Positions 1-9,197 of a stretch of DNA of 62,836 nucleotides are shown here, one piece after another. Within the stretch, counting starts at the first letter, position 1; the number at the start of each line of letters is the position of its first letter. The stretch comes from Oscillospiraceae bacterium. GTDB lineage: Bacteria > Bacillota > Clostridia > Oscillospirales > UBA929. Below the pieces are notes generated by a model. It was not told the origin of the DNA. It saw nothing but the letters and a program-made list of their open reading frames with translations, and made no database searches. The stretch lies in contig WRJE01000005.1 in the NCBI GenBank assembly GCA_009782385.1, positions 1 through 62,836 on the forward strand. Direction: 5' to 3'. The translations under genes were made by a program, and so were the position numbers.

Positions 1-2
1 GA

Positions 3-1124
3 ATTGCAGTTGCCGTTATACCTGCGGTGTTGTTGTGCTTCCTGCGTCCGCGTGTCAAGTTGAATAAATATATTTTGCTTACGGTTTCGTCGGCGATTAT
101 TATTGCTGCATATATTCCGCTTAGTGGCTGGTATAGCAATGTTGGAAAAAACGCTCCAGAACTTGATTATATGTATAACAAACCCATATACAAGGGAATA
201 AAACAACAAATTGTGGAAAACAGCCAATTTCAATTAGAAAGAGATTTATCGTCTGGTGAAGAACAATATACAGGATACGGTAATTTTCCTATTATTGGTT
301 ATACTTCTGAAAGTGCGGCAATGTGTTCAGAATTTTGCTACCAACATCTGAGATTACAAGAACAAGACAATCAATATAATATTCTATACAACACAGTATC
401 TTATGATATTAAGCAAACACTAAATTCGCTTGTGAATGGCGGCTTTTATCCGTGGTGGATAGACCGTTATTCCAAATTCAAAGGATTAGCAGACAATGAG
501 CGTCCTGTAGATATTGTAATTTTACCCGGCAAACCGGAAGATAGCTATCTCAACAATAATAGGGAAACGGTTGAAATAGTGTCCGTTCCTATTGCTTTGG
601 ATGCGCTTGTATTTATTGTGCATAAAGATAATCCCGTGGATATTTTGTCAACTGAACAACTGCGTGATATTTACGCGGGGAAGATTAAAAACTGGCAGGA
701 ACTCGGAGGCGAAAACAATAAAATCAAGAATTATCAGCGGAGCCGTTTAAGTCTTACAAATAGGGTTATGAATGAAATGATTATGAAGGGAACTCCTTTA
801 ACAAAACCTGTACAAGTAAAAAATTTGTCCGACTGGGACGAAGCCGCATATCAAAACTTCCCTGAAAGCATCGGTTATTGCTTGCTTAGCTTTTTGGAGA
901 ATGACGGCTTTCGTCTTGACGGTAAATATAAAATACTAAGTATTGACGATATTCAACCTAATGAAACCAATATTGGCAACGGTACATATCCCTATGTGGC
1001 TAACTTTTATGCCGCAATTCGTAAGGGCGAAGAAGAAGATACAGGCGGTCGTTTTTTAGAATGGATATTATCAGACGAAGGTCAGGCTTGTATTCGGCAA
1101 GCGGGATATTTGCCTTTGCATTGA
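3..1124 (+). CDS. PstS-like substrate-binding domain protein, 5'-truncated
   Basis: The reading frame is open from the left edge of the window, so the N-terminus is missing; a GTG at 27 is only an internal candidate start. The visible N-terminus is strongly hydrophobic (about residues 1-45) and reads as one or two membrane segments, followed by an extracytoplasmic domain. The middle and C-terminal parts resemble the PBP_like_2/PstS phosphate-binding fold: VDIVILPGKPEDS, LVFIVHKDNPVDILSTEQLRDIY, the YAGKIKNWQELGG motif and a C-terminal LSDEGQACIRQAGYLPL. Such proteins bind oxyanions or act as sensory modules. The membrane anchor in place of a lipoprotein signal is unusual for a transporter subunit. 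No permease is visible, so a transport role is unproven. Confidence 0.7.
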   Translation: MAVAVIPAVLLCFLRPRVKLNKYILLTVSSAIIIAAYIPLSGWYSNVGKNAPELDYMYNKPIYKGIKQQIVENSQFQLERDLSSGEEQYTGYGNFPIIGYTSESAAMCSEFCYQHLRLQEQDNQYNILYNTVSYDIKQTLNSLVNGGFYPWWIDRYSKFKGLADNERPVDIVILPGKPEDSYLNNNRETVEIVSVPIALDALVFIVHKDNPVDILSTEQLRDIYAGKIKNWQELGGENNKIKNYQRSRLSLTNRVMNEMIMKGTPLTKPVQVKNLSDWDEAAYQNFPESIGYCLLSFLENDGFRLDGKYKILSIDDIQPNETNIGNGTYPYVANFYAAIRKGEEEDTGGRFLEWILSDEGQACIRQAGYLPLH

Positions 1125-1336
1125 TTATTTTTCTTTAACAGCAAACCGTGAACCATTAGGCGTGAGAATCTGACCGCCTCCGCCCCACTCAGACCACGAA
1201 CGAGGAATCCGAACTCCAAGACCGATGTGAGAATCATCGGCGAGGGCTTCGGATTTTTGCTTTGCCCAGACCCGGGATTGGCAAGTTGTAAAATGAAATG
1301 CCCAACTGAATAAAAAAGAGACCCAAGACGGACGAA
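1125..1336. other. Gap between the PstS-like gene and the IS element; no convincing gene
   Basis: No supported gene. The minus strand can be read as a short open stretch ending ILTPNGSRFAVKEK, but it has no start context and no recognisable family. It may be a degenerate remnant trapped beside the insertion sequence. Confidence 0.4.
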
Positions 1337-2480
1337 ACCAGTTATACTTGAGTTGAGATACAAAAGAGAACTGGAGGGGGCCGAAATGGGTCAAGAACAT
1401 CATAACACAGAGGAAGGGAAATGGAAACAGATAAGCGAAAAAGAGCGTTACAAAATCGAGGCGTTATATCAGCAGGGGTTAAGTGCGGTCGAGATAGGCA
1501 GAAGCCTAAGCCCGAAACGGGATAGGAGAACAATAGAACGGGAGATAAGGCGTGGACTAATATTACAACGCAAGAGCGACCTAAGAGAAGAATTGGTATA
1601 TTTAGCAGACGCAGGACAGCGAGTGCATGACGAGAAGGCATCAAATAAAGGACGTGGGTTAAAAATAGGACATGACCATGAGTTGGCAAAATATTTAGAA
1701 CAGAAGATAGGCGAAGATAAATGGTCGCCGGACGCGGCGATAGGATTCATCAAAGCGCAGAGCTTACAATTTTCGGTCAATCTCTGTACAAAGACGGTGT
1801 ACAATTACATCGACAAGGGAATATTCTTAGGAATTAGTAATAACGACTTATGGGTAAAAAAGGACGGAGTAAAGCGCGGGTACAAGAAAATACGGACAGT
1901 CGCGTTAAACAACAAAAATGGCAAGAGCATAACCGAACGTCCAAAAGAAGTTGATGAGCGGACAGAGCAAGGACATTGGGAGATAGATTTGGTAGTAGGC
2001 AAACAAGGTACAAAGCCGGCAATCTTGACGCTTGTGGAACGCAAGAGCAGAAAGTCACTGTACGTTCTTGTGAAGAACAAGACACAAAAAGAGGTGGTTG
2101 CGGCAATCAAGAGGGCAAGGCGGCGTGTCGGCGGTAATTTCAGTGAAGTATTCAAGACCATCACGGCAGACAACGGCAGCGAGTTCTTGGACAGCGATGC
2201 CATCAAGGAAGCCGCGAAGTGTGATGAAGTCTATTACGCACATCCATACAGCAGTTGGGAACGCGGCAGCAACGAGAATGGCAACCGTATCCTTAGACGG
2301 TTTGTCCCAAAGGGAACAGACATAGGAAAACTGACATCAATAGAGCTTCAGCGCATTGAAGACTGGGTTAATAACTATCCCCGAAGAATCTTGGGCTATA
2401 AATCTGCTAATCAAATGACAGCTTGCTGACAGATTAGAGTAGTTTAACAGCAGATTATACTGCGTCTTATTATAACTGGT
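1337..2480 (+). mobile_element. IS30-family insertion sequence
   Basis: A single transposase gene is bracketed by a short inverted repeat: ACCAGTTATA at 1337-1346 and its reverse complement TATAACTGGT at 2471-2480. The implied length of about 1.14 kb fits the IS30 family. The inverted repeat is short and imperfect beyond 10 bp, and no clear 2-3 bp target duplication was found, so the exact ends are tentative. Confidence 0.6.
1386..2429 (+). CDS. IS30-family transposase
   Basis: DDE transposase that moves the surrounding element. The N-terminal part carries the IS30 helix-turn-helix (ISEKERYKIEALYQQGLSAVEIGRSL, about residues 16-42), and the C-terminal half is the rve-type catalytic core. The three acidic residues sit in GHWEIDLVVG, TADNGSEF and SSWERGSNENGNR. 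ATG 1386 is preferred over the in-frame TTG at 1353 because GGAGGGGG lies 5 nt upstream of it. The gene is intact to its normal C-terminus at about 347 aa, so the element may be active. Confidence 0.93.
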   Translation: MGQEHHNTEEGKWKQISEKERYKIEALYQQGLSAVEIGRSLSPKRDRRTIEREIRRGLILQRKSDLREELVYLADAGQRVHDEKASNKGRGLKIGHDHELAKYLEQKIGEDKWSPDAAIGFIKAQSLQFSVNLCTKTVYNYIDKGIFLGISNNDLWVKKDGVKRGYKKIRTVALNNKNGKSITERPKEVDERTEQGHWEIDLVVGKQGTKPAILTLVERKSRKSLYVLVKNKTQKEVVAAIKRARRRVGGNFSEVFKTITADNGSEFLDSDAIKEAAKCDEVYYAHPYSSWERGSNENGNRILRRFVPKGTDIGKLTSIELQRIEDWVNNYPRRILGYKSANQMTAC

Positions 2481-2514
2481 ATTTTATGGTGGGCAATTAA
2501 TCTTGCATTTTGCA

Positions 2515-2534
2515 GGACTAAAGGCCGCCCCTAC
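2515..2534 (-). repeat. GTAGGG-family palindrome, truncated copy
   Basis: Read on the minus strand it begins GTAGGGGCGGCCTTTAGTCC, like the full copy at 36581-36605, but the right arm is missing. Confidence 0.6.
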
Positions 2535-2541
2535 ATTTTTA

Positions 2542-2570
2542 TTGCGCTTATCTGTCCGTTGTGATAGAAT
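2542..2570 (+). promoter_or_regulatory. Promoter for the MFS transporter
   Basis: TTGCGC (2542-2547), a 17-bp spacer and TAGAAT (2565-2570), with a TGA just before the -10. It lies 21 bp upstream of the ATG at 2592. Confidence 0.55.
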
Positions 2571-2591
2571 AGGCGCGTTGATAAAAAAGGG

Positions 2592-4013
2592 ATGATAAAT
2601 ATCAAAAGATTTTCAATAACCAATATAATAAGCCGCTCTTACAGGGATCATGTCCGTGACGGCGAGACGCTGAAAATGCTGAACACCATGATTCTGGCGG
2701 TCGCGGTGGGTATGATACTGTTTACCGCCAACGGCGGCGCGGCGTTTACGGGGCTTGCGTCGGCTATCGGTACGGGCGAGTTCGCGTTCGGCATGATATT
2801 CGCTATGCCCGTTTTTGCCGGGCTTCTGCAGCTCTATGTTTCACATCTTGTTGAAAAGACCGGAAAATGCAAAAGAATGTTTATGATAGGCGGCGTTATA
2901 CAGCGTATCGCTTGGTTCTGCGTTGCTTTTATACCGTATGTTTTCCCGGTCACGCAGTCGCGCGTGTTCGCGCTGATTGTTTTGGTGACGCTCGCGGCAA
3001 TGGCGGGTTCGTTTACAAACGTCACGTTTTTGTCAATGATGGCGGTGGTCGTTCCCATTGAAATCAGAGGGCGGTACATAACCGTGCGGCAGCGGGTTAT
3101 GACATTTGTCTCGCTTGTCACGGGACTGTGCATCGCCTTTATTCTCGATAACGCGCCCGGCTTTCTGGGATATACGATTATATTCGCGGTGGGCGGTATA
3201 GCCGGACTTATCGACATATTGATGTTTTGGAAAGCAAAATTCCCGGAGGTCAGAAAAGACAGCTCCGAGGTAACTCTTTTTAAGGGTATGAAAGAATGCT
3301 TTTCAATATCAAAAACGCGCAACTATATGATTTTTTGGATGCTGTGGAACTTTGCCGCCTTTTTGAGCGCGCCTTTCGGGACAAAGTACGCAATCGATGT
3401 CTTATCGCTGTCGTTTGTCAGCATAATAATCTTCGGGCAGATAACCGCCAACATTATAACGGTGACTATACTCCACCGTTGGGGCGTGTTAATCGACCGT
3501 TACGGCAGCACTCCACTGCTGATGATATCAACGCTTGTGACATCACTCAGCGCGTTTGTATGGCTTTTTGCCGTTCCGGGTAATATCTGGCCTTTATTTA
3601 TTATCAATATCATAGGCGGTTTCTTTTGGTGCGCCAATGAGGCGTGCGCGGCAAGTATGCAGTTCTCGCATACGCCGGAGCGCGGACGTTCTATCGCGCT
3701 TGCCGTTTATGTTGTTGGAACGGCTGTTTCGTCCGCCGCAGCTATGGCAATCGGCGGCGCGGTTTTGGAAACGCTTAATCCGATTATGAAAGAGCTGGAC
3801 TTGACAGTTTTCGGAACTCCGTTTGACCATTACAAGGTTATTTTCAGCGTATCCGCCGTTCTGCGTATTGCGGTCGTCTTAATATTCCTAACAAGGGTAT
3901 GGAACGAAAAGGGCTATACCCTGCGGCAGGCATACAAACGGTTCTTCGATGATACAAAATCAAGATGGCAATATGAAAAAAGACGGTTCAGATTTCCGAA
4001 ATTTTGGAAATAA
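2592..4013 (+). CDS. Major facilitator superfamily transporter
   Basis: Integral membrane protein of 473 aa with about 12 predicted transmembrane segments, the usual MFS size and layout. The central loop between the two bundles is basic and polar (about residues 205-235). Substrate cannot be told from sequence; the family covers sugar and drug exporters and uncharacterised Clostridia carriers. ATG 2592 follows AAAAAAGGG and lies just downstream of a plausible promoter. The last 26 bp overlap the convergent hybrid kinase gene. Confidence 0.8.
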   Translation: MINIKRFSITNIISRSYRDHVRDGETLKMLNTMILAVAVGMILFTANGGAAFTGLASAIGTGEFAFGMIFAMPVFAGLLQLYVSHLVEKTGKCKRMFMIGGVIQRIAWFCVAFIPYVFPVTQSRVFALIVLVTLAAMAGSFTNVTFLSMMAVVVPIEIRGRYITVRQRVMTFVSLVTGLCIAFILDNAPGFLGYTIIFAVGGIAGLIDILMFWKAKFPEVRKDSSEVTLFKGMKECFSISKTRNYMIFWMLWNFAAFLSAPFGTKYAIDVLSLSFVSIIIFGQITANIITVTILHRWGVLIDRYGSTPLLMISTLVTSLSAFVWLFAVPGNIWPLFIINIIGGFFWCANEACAASMQFSHTPERGRSIALAVYVVGTAVSSAAAMAIGGAVLETLNPIMKELDLTVFGTPFDHYKVIFSVSAVLRIAVVLIFLTRVWNEKGYTLRQAYKRFFDDTKSRWQYEKRRFRFPKFWK

Positions 4014-6936
4014 ATTCGTCTATCGCCGCCGAAATTTCATCAAAATCGCTGTGCAGTAAATGTTCGGAAATGGTATTCAGCAGGTCGTTGACTTTCGGCG
4101 ACCATTTCTTTTCCCTTAACTCAGAGAGGGCGGCCTCAGCTGAGGTTTCATCGTATAACTCACACGCGGATTTTATGACCTCCAGTTTCTCTTTCAACAG
4201 CGAAACGTCATCGTCTGCCGTTTCTTGAGTGTCCTCTTGCTTAGGCGCGATTTCATCTATGACCGCGTTTAACGAAGTTAAAAATTCCGGTGTTTCGGCT
4301 TTTACCGCGTCTGTATTTCCGTCACGCCCCATCTGCTCGAGCTTCAGCGCGACTGCCGACAAATCCTTTTTGCCGATATTAGCCAACGCGCTCTTCATCC
4401 CGTGAACATTGATGACATATGAGCGCAAATCGTCTTCACCGTAATCGCCCTTTGATATTTCCTCGAGTACCGCCAGAGCTTTTCGCGCGTCACGCGCGAA
4501 TATTTCGGCGAATTTGGGGTCGATTGCTCCGGGCGGGGGAGTTGACGGCGTGGAATTTGACGGCGTGCCGGGGTCTGACGGCGCACCGAGGGCGTTGCGC
4601 CCTACGGTTGCCGTGTTACGCGCGGCTTCTATGACTTCCGGCGGCTGTTTGTCGCGTATGTGCTTAATGAGAGCGTTGTCGAGCTGATGTATATCTATAG
4701 GCTTTGATATAAAGTCATCGAATCCGCTTTTAAGGAACTTCTCCATCTGCCCCGAAACGGCGTTGGCGGTCAGCGCGACTATAATGCCTTCATATCCCAT
4801 TTCCCTGATATTCTTCGTTGTTTCTATGCCGTCCATAATCGGCATCATGTGATCCATAAATACTATGTCATAGACATTACCTGCCTTTAGCTTGTTAATG
4901 GCAGTGAAGCCGCTGTCCGCCGTGTCAATTTTCAATCCATACGGTGCCATAAGCCCGTTTGCGACATATATGTTAGTTTCCACATCATCTACAATCAAAA
5001 CACTGCCATATGGCATCGGTTCGTGTGTAACCAGCGCGGCTTTGGCGTGGTCGATATGATTTGTGCGGAACTGCTTTAGCTGTTCCGTCATTTCCTTGCC
5101 TAAAACACCCTCTTTAGTGTCCTCCTGCGGGATACGTACAATAAACTTTGAACCCCTGCCCGGTTCGCTGTCCACCTCGATGTCGCCCCTCATCATCTTA
5201 ATAAGGTTTTTCGTTATGTTCATGCCCAAGCCCGTACCCTCGGTCGTGCGGTTAGCCTCCATATTAAACCGTGAATACTCGTCAAACAGCTTGCTGATTT
5301 GCTCCGGCGACATACCCTGCCCGGTATCGCTGACGCTGAAAACAATCATAACCTCAGAATCATTTCTGCCCTTTTCAGACGACACCGCCAGATGTACCGT
5401 GCCTTCAGACGTGTATTTGAAAGCGTTTGAAAGCAGGTTGTTCAATATCTGCTTAATCCTCAGCTCGTCACCTATAAGAACCGATGGGATGTTTTCGTCT
5501 ACTTCAATAGTAAAATATATGGGTTTGCTGCCGATACGCATAACATTAAGCTGTGCCGTGTCGTTAATAAGGCTCGCTATTTCGTAGCTTGAGGGCAGAA
5601 GCTCCAGTTTACCGGCCTCGATTTTTGATAAATCGAGAATGTCATTGATTATACCAAGCAATAAATCGCCCGAAGTATAAATTTTATCCATCGCTTCTTT
5701 TTCGCTTGGACCGAGGTTCTCGTTCTGGTATTGAATTTCCGCAATGCCTATTATGGCGTTCAGCGGTGTGCGTATCTCGTGGCTCATAGTGCTGAGGAAC
5801 GCGCTCTTCGCGTGGTTAGCCGCCTCCGCTTCATCGAGCGCGATTTCCAGTTTGGCGGCGTTGGCGCGTGTACTGCGTATTAAATCATCGCATAACAGCG
5901 CGTTTGTTATCATCAGTCCCGCGCTTCGCAGTATGTTTATTTCTTCATCGGAGAACTGACGCTCTTGATGATAATCGGTAATATCGAAGAAGCCCCAAAA
6001 TCTTTCCTGCAAGAATATCGGTATAATGGCAATCGACTTTATGCCGAAACCGTCTAAAAACAGTTTGTTGCCCTGTGACAATTTATCAAACGGGCTGTTA
6101 ATGCACTCGCCGCCCGAAAACAACGCTTCCCATCCGGGAGTGGCACTGTACGGAAACCGCACGTCCTTGGGAACGGGCGGCTGTGCCATCCCCAATTCGC
6201 TCATCCACTCATAAGTGTTAATGTAGTAATGCACTCCGTTTACGTGTTCATTCTTCCAAATCTGAACGCGGTCGGCACTGACGGCGCGGCCTATAATACC
6301 GAGACTTTCAAGCAGAACTTCCTCAATATTTCCCTTTCCCGCCGTTGAGAGCATCATTTCCGCGATACCGTTGCCGGTATTCAATAGTGTTTTGCCGTCG
6401 TCCAGTTCTTTCAGCATTTTGACGTTAAAAAGGCAGAAGAAAAACGCCAAAGCGCATATACCCATAGACGCGGCGAACGAAATTATGTTGTAAAGCATCG
6501 TGTAGCTCTGACCCAGCAGGTTTGCGTTAAAAATAAACAGCGTTACCGATATCATTGTTCCCGAGGTTAAAATGTATGCGGCAAGCCCTTTTAACGAAAA
6601 ATATGACAGCGATATAAACGCCACGCAACTGAGATAGTAATAAACCAATCCATCGCCGTTAAAATACAACGCGCTAAGTATAATGACGGCGGTTATAAGC
6701 GTTGGCGACAGGAAAGCCGTCACGGCTCTTTTTATCTTACTGCGCTCTATTGTTAAAAATATGAAGATAATGATTATGCCGCTGAGTAAACGCATAACCA
6801 TACCTTCAAAGTCAATGATTAAATGCGTGTAGATTGACGTTATAACGGTATACGCGCACAAGACGATAAAAATGTGCGGCGCGGAAATGGTTTTTTCTTT
6901 GTTCATGAATACGGTGCGCCTGATAAATTGTATCAT
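3988..6936 (-). CDS. Hybrid sensor histidine kinase with GAF, receiver and Hpt domains
   Basis: Multi-step phosphorelay sensor of 982 aa. Order: about six membrane segments (residues 20-172), GAF-like sensor (about 195-350), short coiled coil, HisKA with H386 in STMSHEIRTPLNA, HATPase_c with the N box near 502 and GTGLGM near 566, a receiver with D694 (FMDHMMP) and K744, and a C-terminal Hpt with H844 (VHGMKSALANIG). The linker between receiver and Hpt contains VGRNALGAPS, encoded by a dispersed palindrome at 4579-4605. No dedicated response regulator is adjacent. The kinase-receiver-Hpt half is a close paralogue of the hydrogenase-kinase at 40838-44413. ATG 6936 follows AAAGGAG. Confidence 0.93.
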   Translation of the reverse strand: MIQFIRRTVFMNKEKTISAPHIFIVLCAYTVITSIYTHLIIDFEGMVMRLLSGIIIIFIFLTIERSKIKRAVTAFLSPTLITAVIILSALYFNGDGLVYYYLSCVAFISLSYFSLKGLAAYILTSGTMISVTLFIFNANLLGQSYTMLYNIISFAASMGICALAFFFCLFNVKMLKELDDGKTLLNTGNGIAEMMLSTAGKGNIEEVLLESLGIIGRAVSADRVQIWKNEHVNGVHYYINTYEWMSELGMAQPPVPKDVRFPYSATPGWEALFSGGECINSPFDKLSQGNKLFLDGFGIKSIAIIPIFLQERFWGFFDITDYHQERQFSDEEINILRSAGLMITNALLCDDLIRSTRANAAKLEIALDEAEAANHAKSAFLSTMSHEIRTPLNAIIGIAEIQYQNENLGPSEKEAMDKIYTSGDLLLGIINDILDLSKIEAGKLELLPSSYEIASLINDTAQLNVMRIGSKPIYFTIEVDENIPSVLIGDELRIKQILNNLLSNAFKYTSEGTVHLAVSSEKGRNDSEVMIVFSVSDTGQGMSPEQISKLFDEYSRFNMEANRTTEGTGLGMNITKNLIKMMRGDIEVDSEPGRGSKFIVRIPQEDTKEGVLGKEMTEQLKQFRTNHIDHAKAALVTHEPMPYGSVLIVDDVETNIYVANGLMAPYGLKIDTADSGFTAINKLKAGNVYDIVFMDHMMPIMDGIETTKNIREMGYEGIIVALTANAVSGQMEKFLKSGFDDFISKPIDIHQLDNALIKHIRDKQPPEVIEAARNTATVGRNALGAPSDPGTPSNSTPSTPPPGAIDPKFAEIFARDARKALAVLEEISKGDYGEDDLRSYVINVHGMKSALANIGKKDLSAVALKLEQMGRDGNTDAVKAETPEFLTSLNAVIDEIAPKQEDTQETADDDVSLLKEKLEVIKSACELYDETSAEAALSELREKKWSPKVNDLLNTISEHLLHSDFDEISAAIDEFISKISEI
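4579..4605 (-). repeat. GTAGGG-family palindrome inside a coding sequence
   Basis: On the minus strand it reads GTAGGGCGCAACGCCCTCGG and onward, encoding VGRNALGAP in frame in the receiver-Hpt linker of the hybrid kinase. It matches the intergenic family. Confidence 0.85.
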
Positions 6937-7028
6937 CCGAATCTCCTTTCACCGCGAGCGATTCTGATTAAATGTAATTATATACTAAATTTCTAAAAAA
7001 TGGAATAGGAAAATAAAATAAATCGGTG

Positions 7029-7057
7029 TTGATTGCGCGGCGTTTATATGATACTAT
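7029..7057 (+). promoter_or_regulatory. Promoter for the DUF362 gene
   Basis: TTGATT (7029-7034), 17 bp, TACTAT (7052-7057), with an upstream TGA (extended -10). About 50 bp upstream of the ATG. Confidence 0.5.
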
Positions 7058-7110
7058 AGGAAAGCGCATATAAATCGGATAAAACACAAAAAATTTTAGG
7101 AGGTTTTTTA

Positions 7111-8205
7111 ATGTCTAAGATACTGTTCGCGTCGGTTGAGTTCAATAAGTATGAATGGGGGCAGACTTTGCCGCAGAAGTTTTCAAGGCTTGTTGAAAAA
7201 ATGGGCTTGCAGGACGTTGTGAAAGACAAGCTCGTGGCAATAAAAATGCACGTTGGGCGCGGCATCGGCTTCACAACAATACACCCCATGTTTGTAAAAA
7301 CCCTTATAGACAAAGTAAAAGAATACGGCGGCAAGCCTTTTGTGACGGATCAGACGGTTGACGGCGCGGAGAGCAGGGGATATACCGCAGAGGCTCTGGG
7401 CGCGCCGATCGTGGATGTCTGCGGCGTTACGGGCAAATATTACTATCCTTTGGATGTTGATTTCAAGTCGTTCAAAAACGCGGACATCGCGGGACATATC
7501 AAAGACGCGGATGTACTTATTGATTTGTCGCACGTAAAGGGACACGGGGCGTGCGGTTACGGCGGCGCGTGTAAAAATCTCGCAATGGGAGCTGTTACAG
7601 ACCGTACAAGACAGCAGATACACGGGCTTGAGGGTGAAATTATCTGGAACAGCGAAACGTGTACGCGCTGTAAAAAATGCGTTGAGAGCTGCAACCACTA
7701 CGCCAACAGCTTTGACAAAGACGGGAATTATCAGGTTTTCATGCACCACTGCACAAACTGCCAGCACTGTGTGAAGGTTTGCCCGAACGGCTCGATATTC
7801 ATTGACGACAAGAACTACGCGGACGGATATAAGGATTTTCAAAAGGGCATGGCGTTATGCACTCAGAAAGTGTTGGAGAGCTTCGAGCCGGGTCACGTCT
7901 TTTACATAAACTTTCTTATGAATATCACCGCTGTCTGTGACTGTTGGGGCATATCCACGCCATCGCTCGTGCCGGATATAGGCGTTATGGCCTCAACGGA
8001 TATGGTCGCGATTGAACGCGCCTCAATCGATGCGATTAAAATTGAGAACTTGCTGACTAACGGTGTGCCGGGCGGCGGGGATTTGTCAGGCGGAACGGGA
8101 CATTTGTTCGAGCGTCTGCACGGTAAGAATCCGTATCTGCAGTTAGACGAGCTTGAGAGGTTAGGATTGGGCAGTCAGGAGTATACTTTTGTTGAGGTGA
8201 AATAA
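7111..8205 (+). CDS. DUF362 domain protein with two 4Fe-4S clusters
   Basis: Cytoplasmic iron-sulfur protein of 364 aa. The N-terminal two thirds match DUF362 (KLVAIKMHVGRG near residue 42, VLIDLSHVKGHGACGYGGACKN near 138). Two ferredoxin motifs follow: CTRCKKCVESC and CTNCQHCVKVCPNG, about residues 186-236. The family is common in anaerobes; its reaction is not established, and an electron-transfer role is inferred from the clusters. AGGAGG sits 6 nt before ATG 7111. It is a single gene with its own promoter. Confidence 0.85.
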   Translation: MSKILFASVEFNKYEWGQTLPQKFSRLVEKMGLQDVVKDKLVAIKMHVGRGIGFTTIHPMFVKTLIDKVKEYGGKPFVTDQTVDGAESRGYTAEALGAPIVDVCGVTGKYYYPLDVDFKSFKNADIAGHIKDADVLIDLSHVKGHGACGYGGACKNLAMGAVTDRTRQQIHGLEGEIIWNSETCTRCKKCVESCNHYANSFDKDGNYQVFMHHCTNCQHCVKVCPNGSIFIDDKNYADGYKDFQKGMALCTQKVLESFEPGHVFYINFLMNITAVCDCWGISTPSLVPDIGVMASTDMVAIERASIDAIKIENLLTNGVPGGGDLSGGTGHLFERLHGKNPYLQLDELERLGLGSQEYTFVEVK

Positions 8206-8306
8206 TCCATTTCTCCCATATTTTGTGCTTTGAATAAACGACAAAACCCTGCTATAATCGGTAATATACGAGCGTTTTCGATATTATTGATTAGAGGTGG
8301 GGCTTT

Positions 8307-9197
8307 GTGTTTCGGCGGGTGATTGCTGCTCTTACTGCCTTAGTCGTCATGGCGGCGTGTATGCCGCCGCTCGCGGCGGCATCGGATAATAGTTTACTCG
8401 GAAGGGTGATAATCCTCGATGCGGGACACGGGGCGGGCAACACCAATACATATGCCGGGTACGATGAGCAGCTTGCGATGTTCAAGCTGGCGCAAAAAAT
8501 AAAACCCCTGCTCGAAGCAAGAGGCGCGACCGTACATATGACAAGACCCACGCAAGCCGATGTTTCGCTTAATGTCCGCGCCGCGCTGATTAACAAGTGG
8601 GCGTTGGAAGCGTTAAAGGATTCTAAAAAGCTGTCCTCGGTAAGGTTGGGCAGAGACAACGCGGAGCTGCGGGAACTGGACAGATTGATTGGAATTACTC
8701 AGAGTATTATTGACAATTCGAGAAAAAACGCGCCGATTTATCTCAATTCCCCGTATTCAGCAAGCCGTAAAATCCACCCCGACTGGAAGAAAATATTCGA
8801 CCTTGAGAACGACCCTGAGATTTATAACCGCTTTTTAGTAATCTCACTGCACTCGAACGCGACACCGCGACCGATAAACACCGCCGCAAACGGCGTTGAT
8901 GTGTATGTTACTGTTATGCCGAGCTATTACGGTTACACCAACTATCAGCGCAGTTGTTACTTCGGCGAGCGGTTATTGAGCGGCATAAGCTCGCTTGGAA
9001 TAAAAAAGAACAAGGTAAACCAGAATAATTTTTTGATAATCCGCGAGCATAATCTTCCCGGCTTGTTGGTGGAAAACGGCTTCCACACCAACAAAGGTGA
9101 CCGCGAGAAGTTATTAGACGACTTGTTTTTGGACAAGCTCGCAAAAGTTTACGCGGATACGGTTACGGAATACTTTGAGTATATCGGATCTCCGTAA
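8307..9197 (+). CDS. N-acetylmuramoyl-L-alanine amidase (Amidase_3)
   Basis: Secreted zinc amidase that cleaves the MurNAc-L-Ala bond of peptidoglycan. An N-terminal signal peptide (about residues 1-26, ending in PPLAAA) precedes one Amidase_3 domain. Likely zinc and catalytic residues are H41 in ILDAGHG, E54, H182 in ISLHSNA and E256 in LLVENGF. No SPOR, SH3 or LysM cell-wall-binding domain is visible. A long helical insertion (about residues 98-165) separates the first and second metal-ligand regions. The start is GTG 8307, after AGAGGTGG. The 3' end overlaps the convergent VanX-like gene by 35 bp. Sporulation or division role cannot be decided. Confidence 0.88.
   Translation: MFRRVIAALTALVVMAACMPPLAAASDNSLLGRVIILDAGHGAGNTNTYAGYDEQLAMFKLAQKIKPLLEARGATVHMTRPTQADVSLNVRAALINKWALEALKDSKKLSSVRLGRDNAELRELDRLIGITQSIIDNSRKNAPIYLNSPYSASRKIHPDWKKIFDLENDPEIYNRFLVISLHSNATPRPINTAANGVDVYVTVMPSYYGYTNYQRSCYFGERLLSGISSLGIKKNKVNQNNFLIIREHNLPGLLVENGFHTNKGDREKLLDDLFLDKLAKVYADTVTEYFEYIGSP

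Noticed and set aside
1125-1385. A minus-strand reading frame ending ILTPNGSRFAVKEK
   Set aside because: No start context, no recognised family, overlapped by the IS30 left end; possibly a gene remnant, too weak to call.
1135-2454. TTTAACAGCA near 1135 and 2444 as a target duplication of the IS30 element
   Set aside because: IS30-family duplications are 2-3 bp, and the two copies are not at the element's ends.
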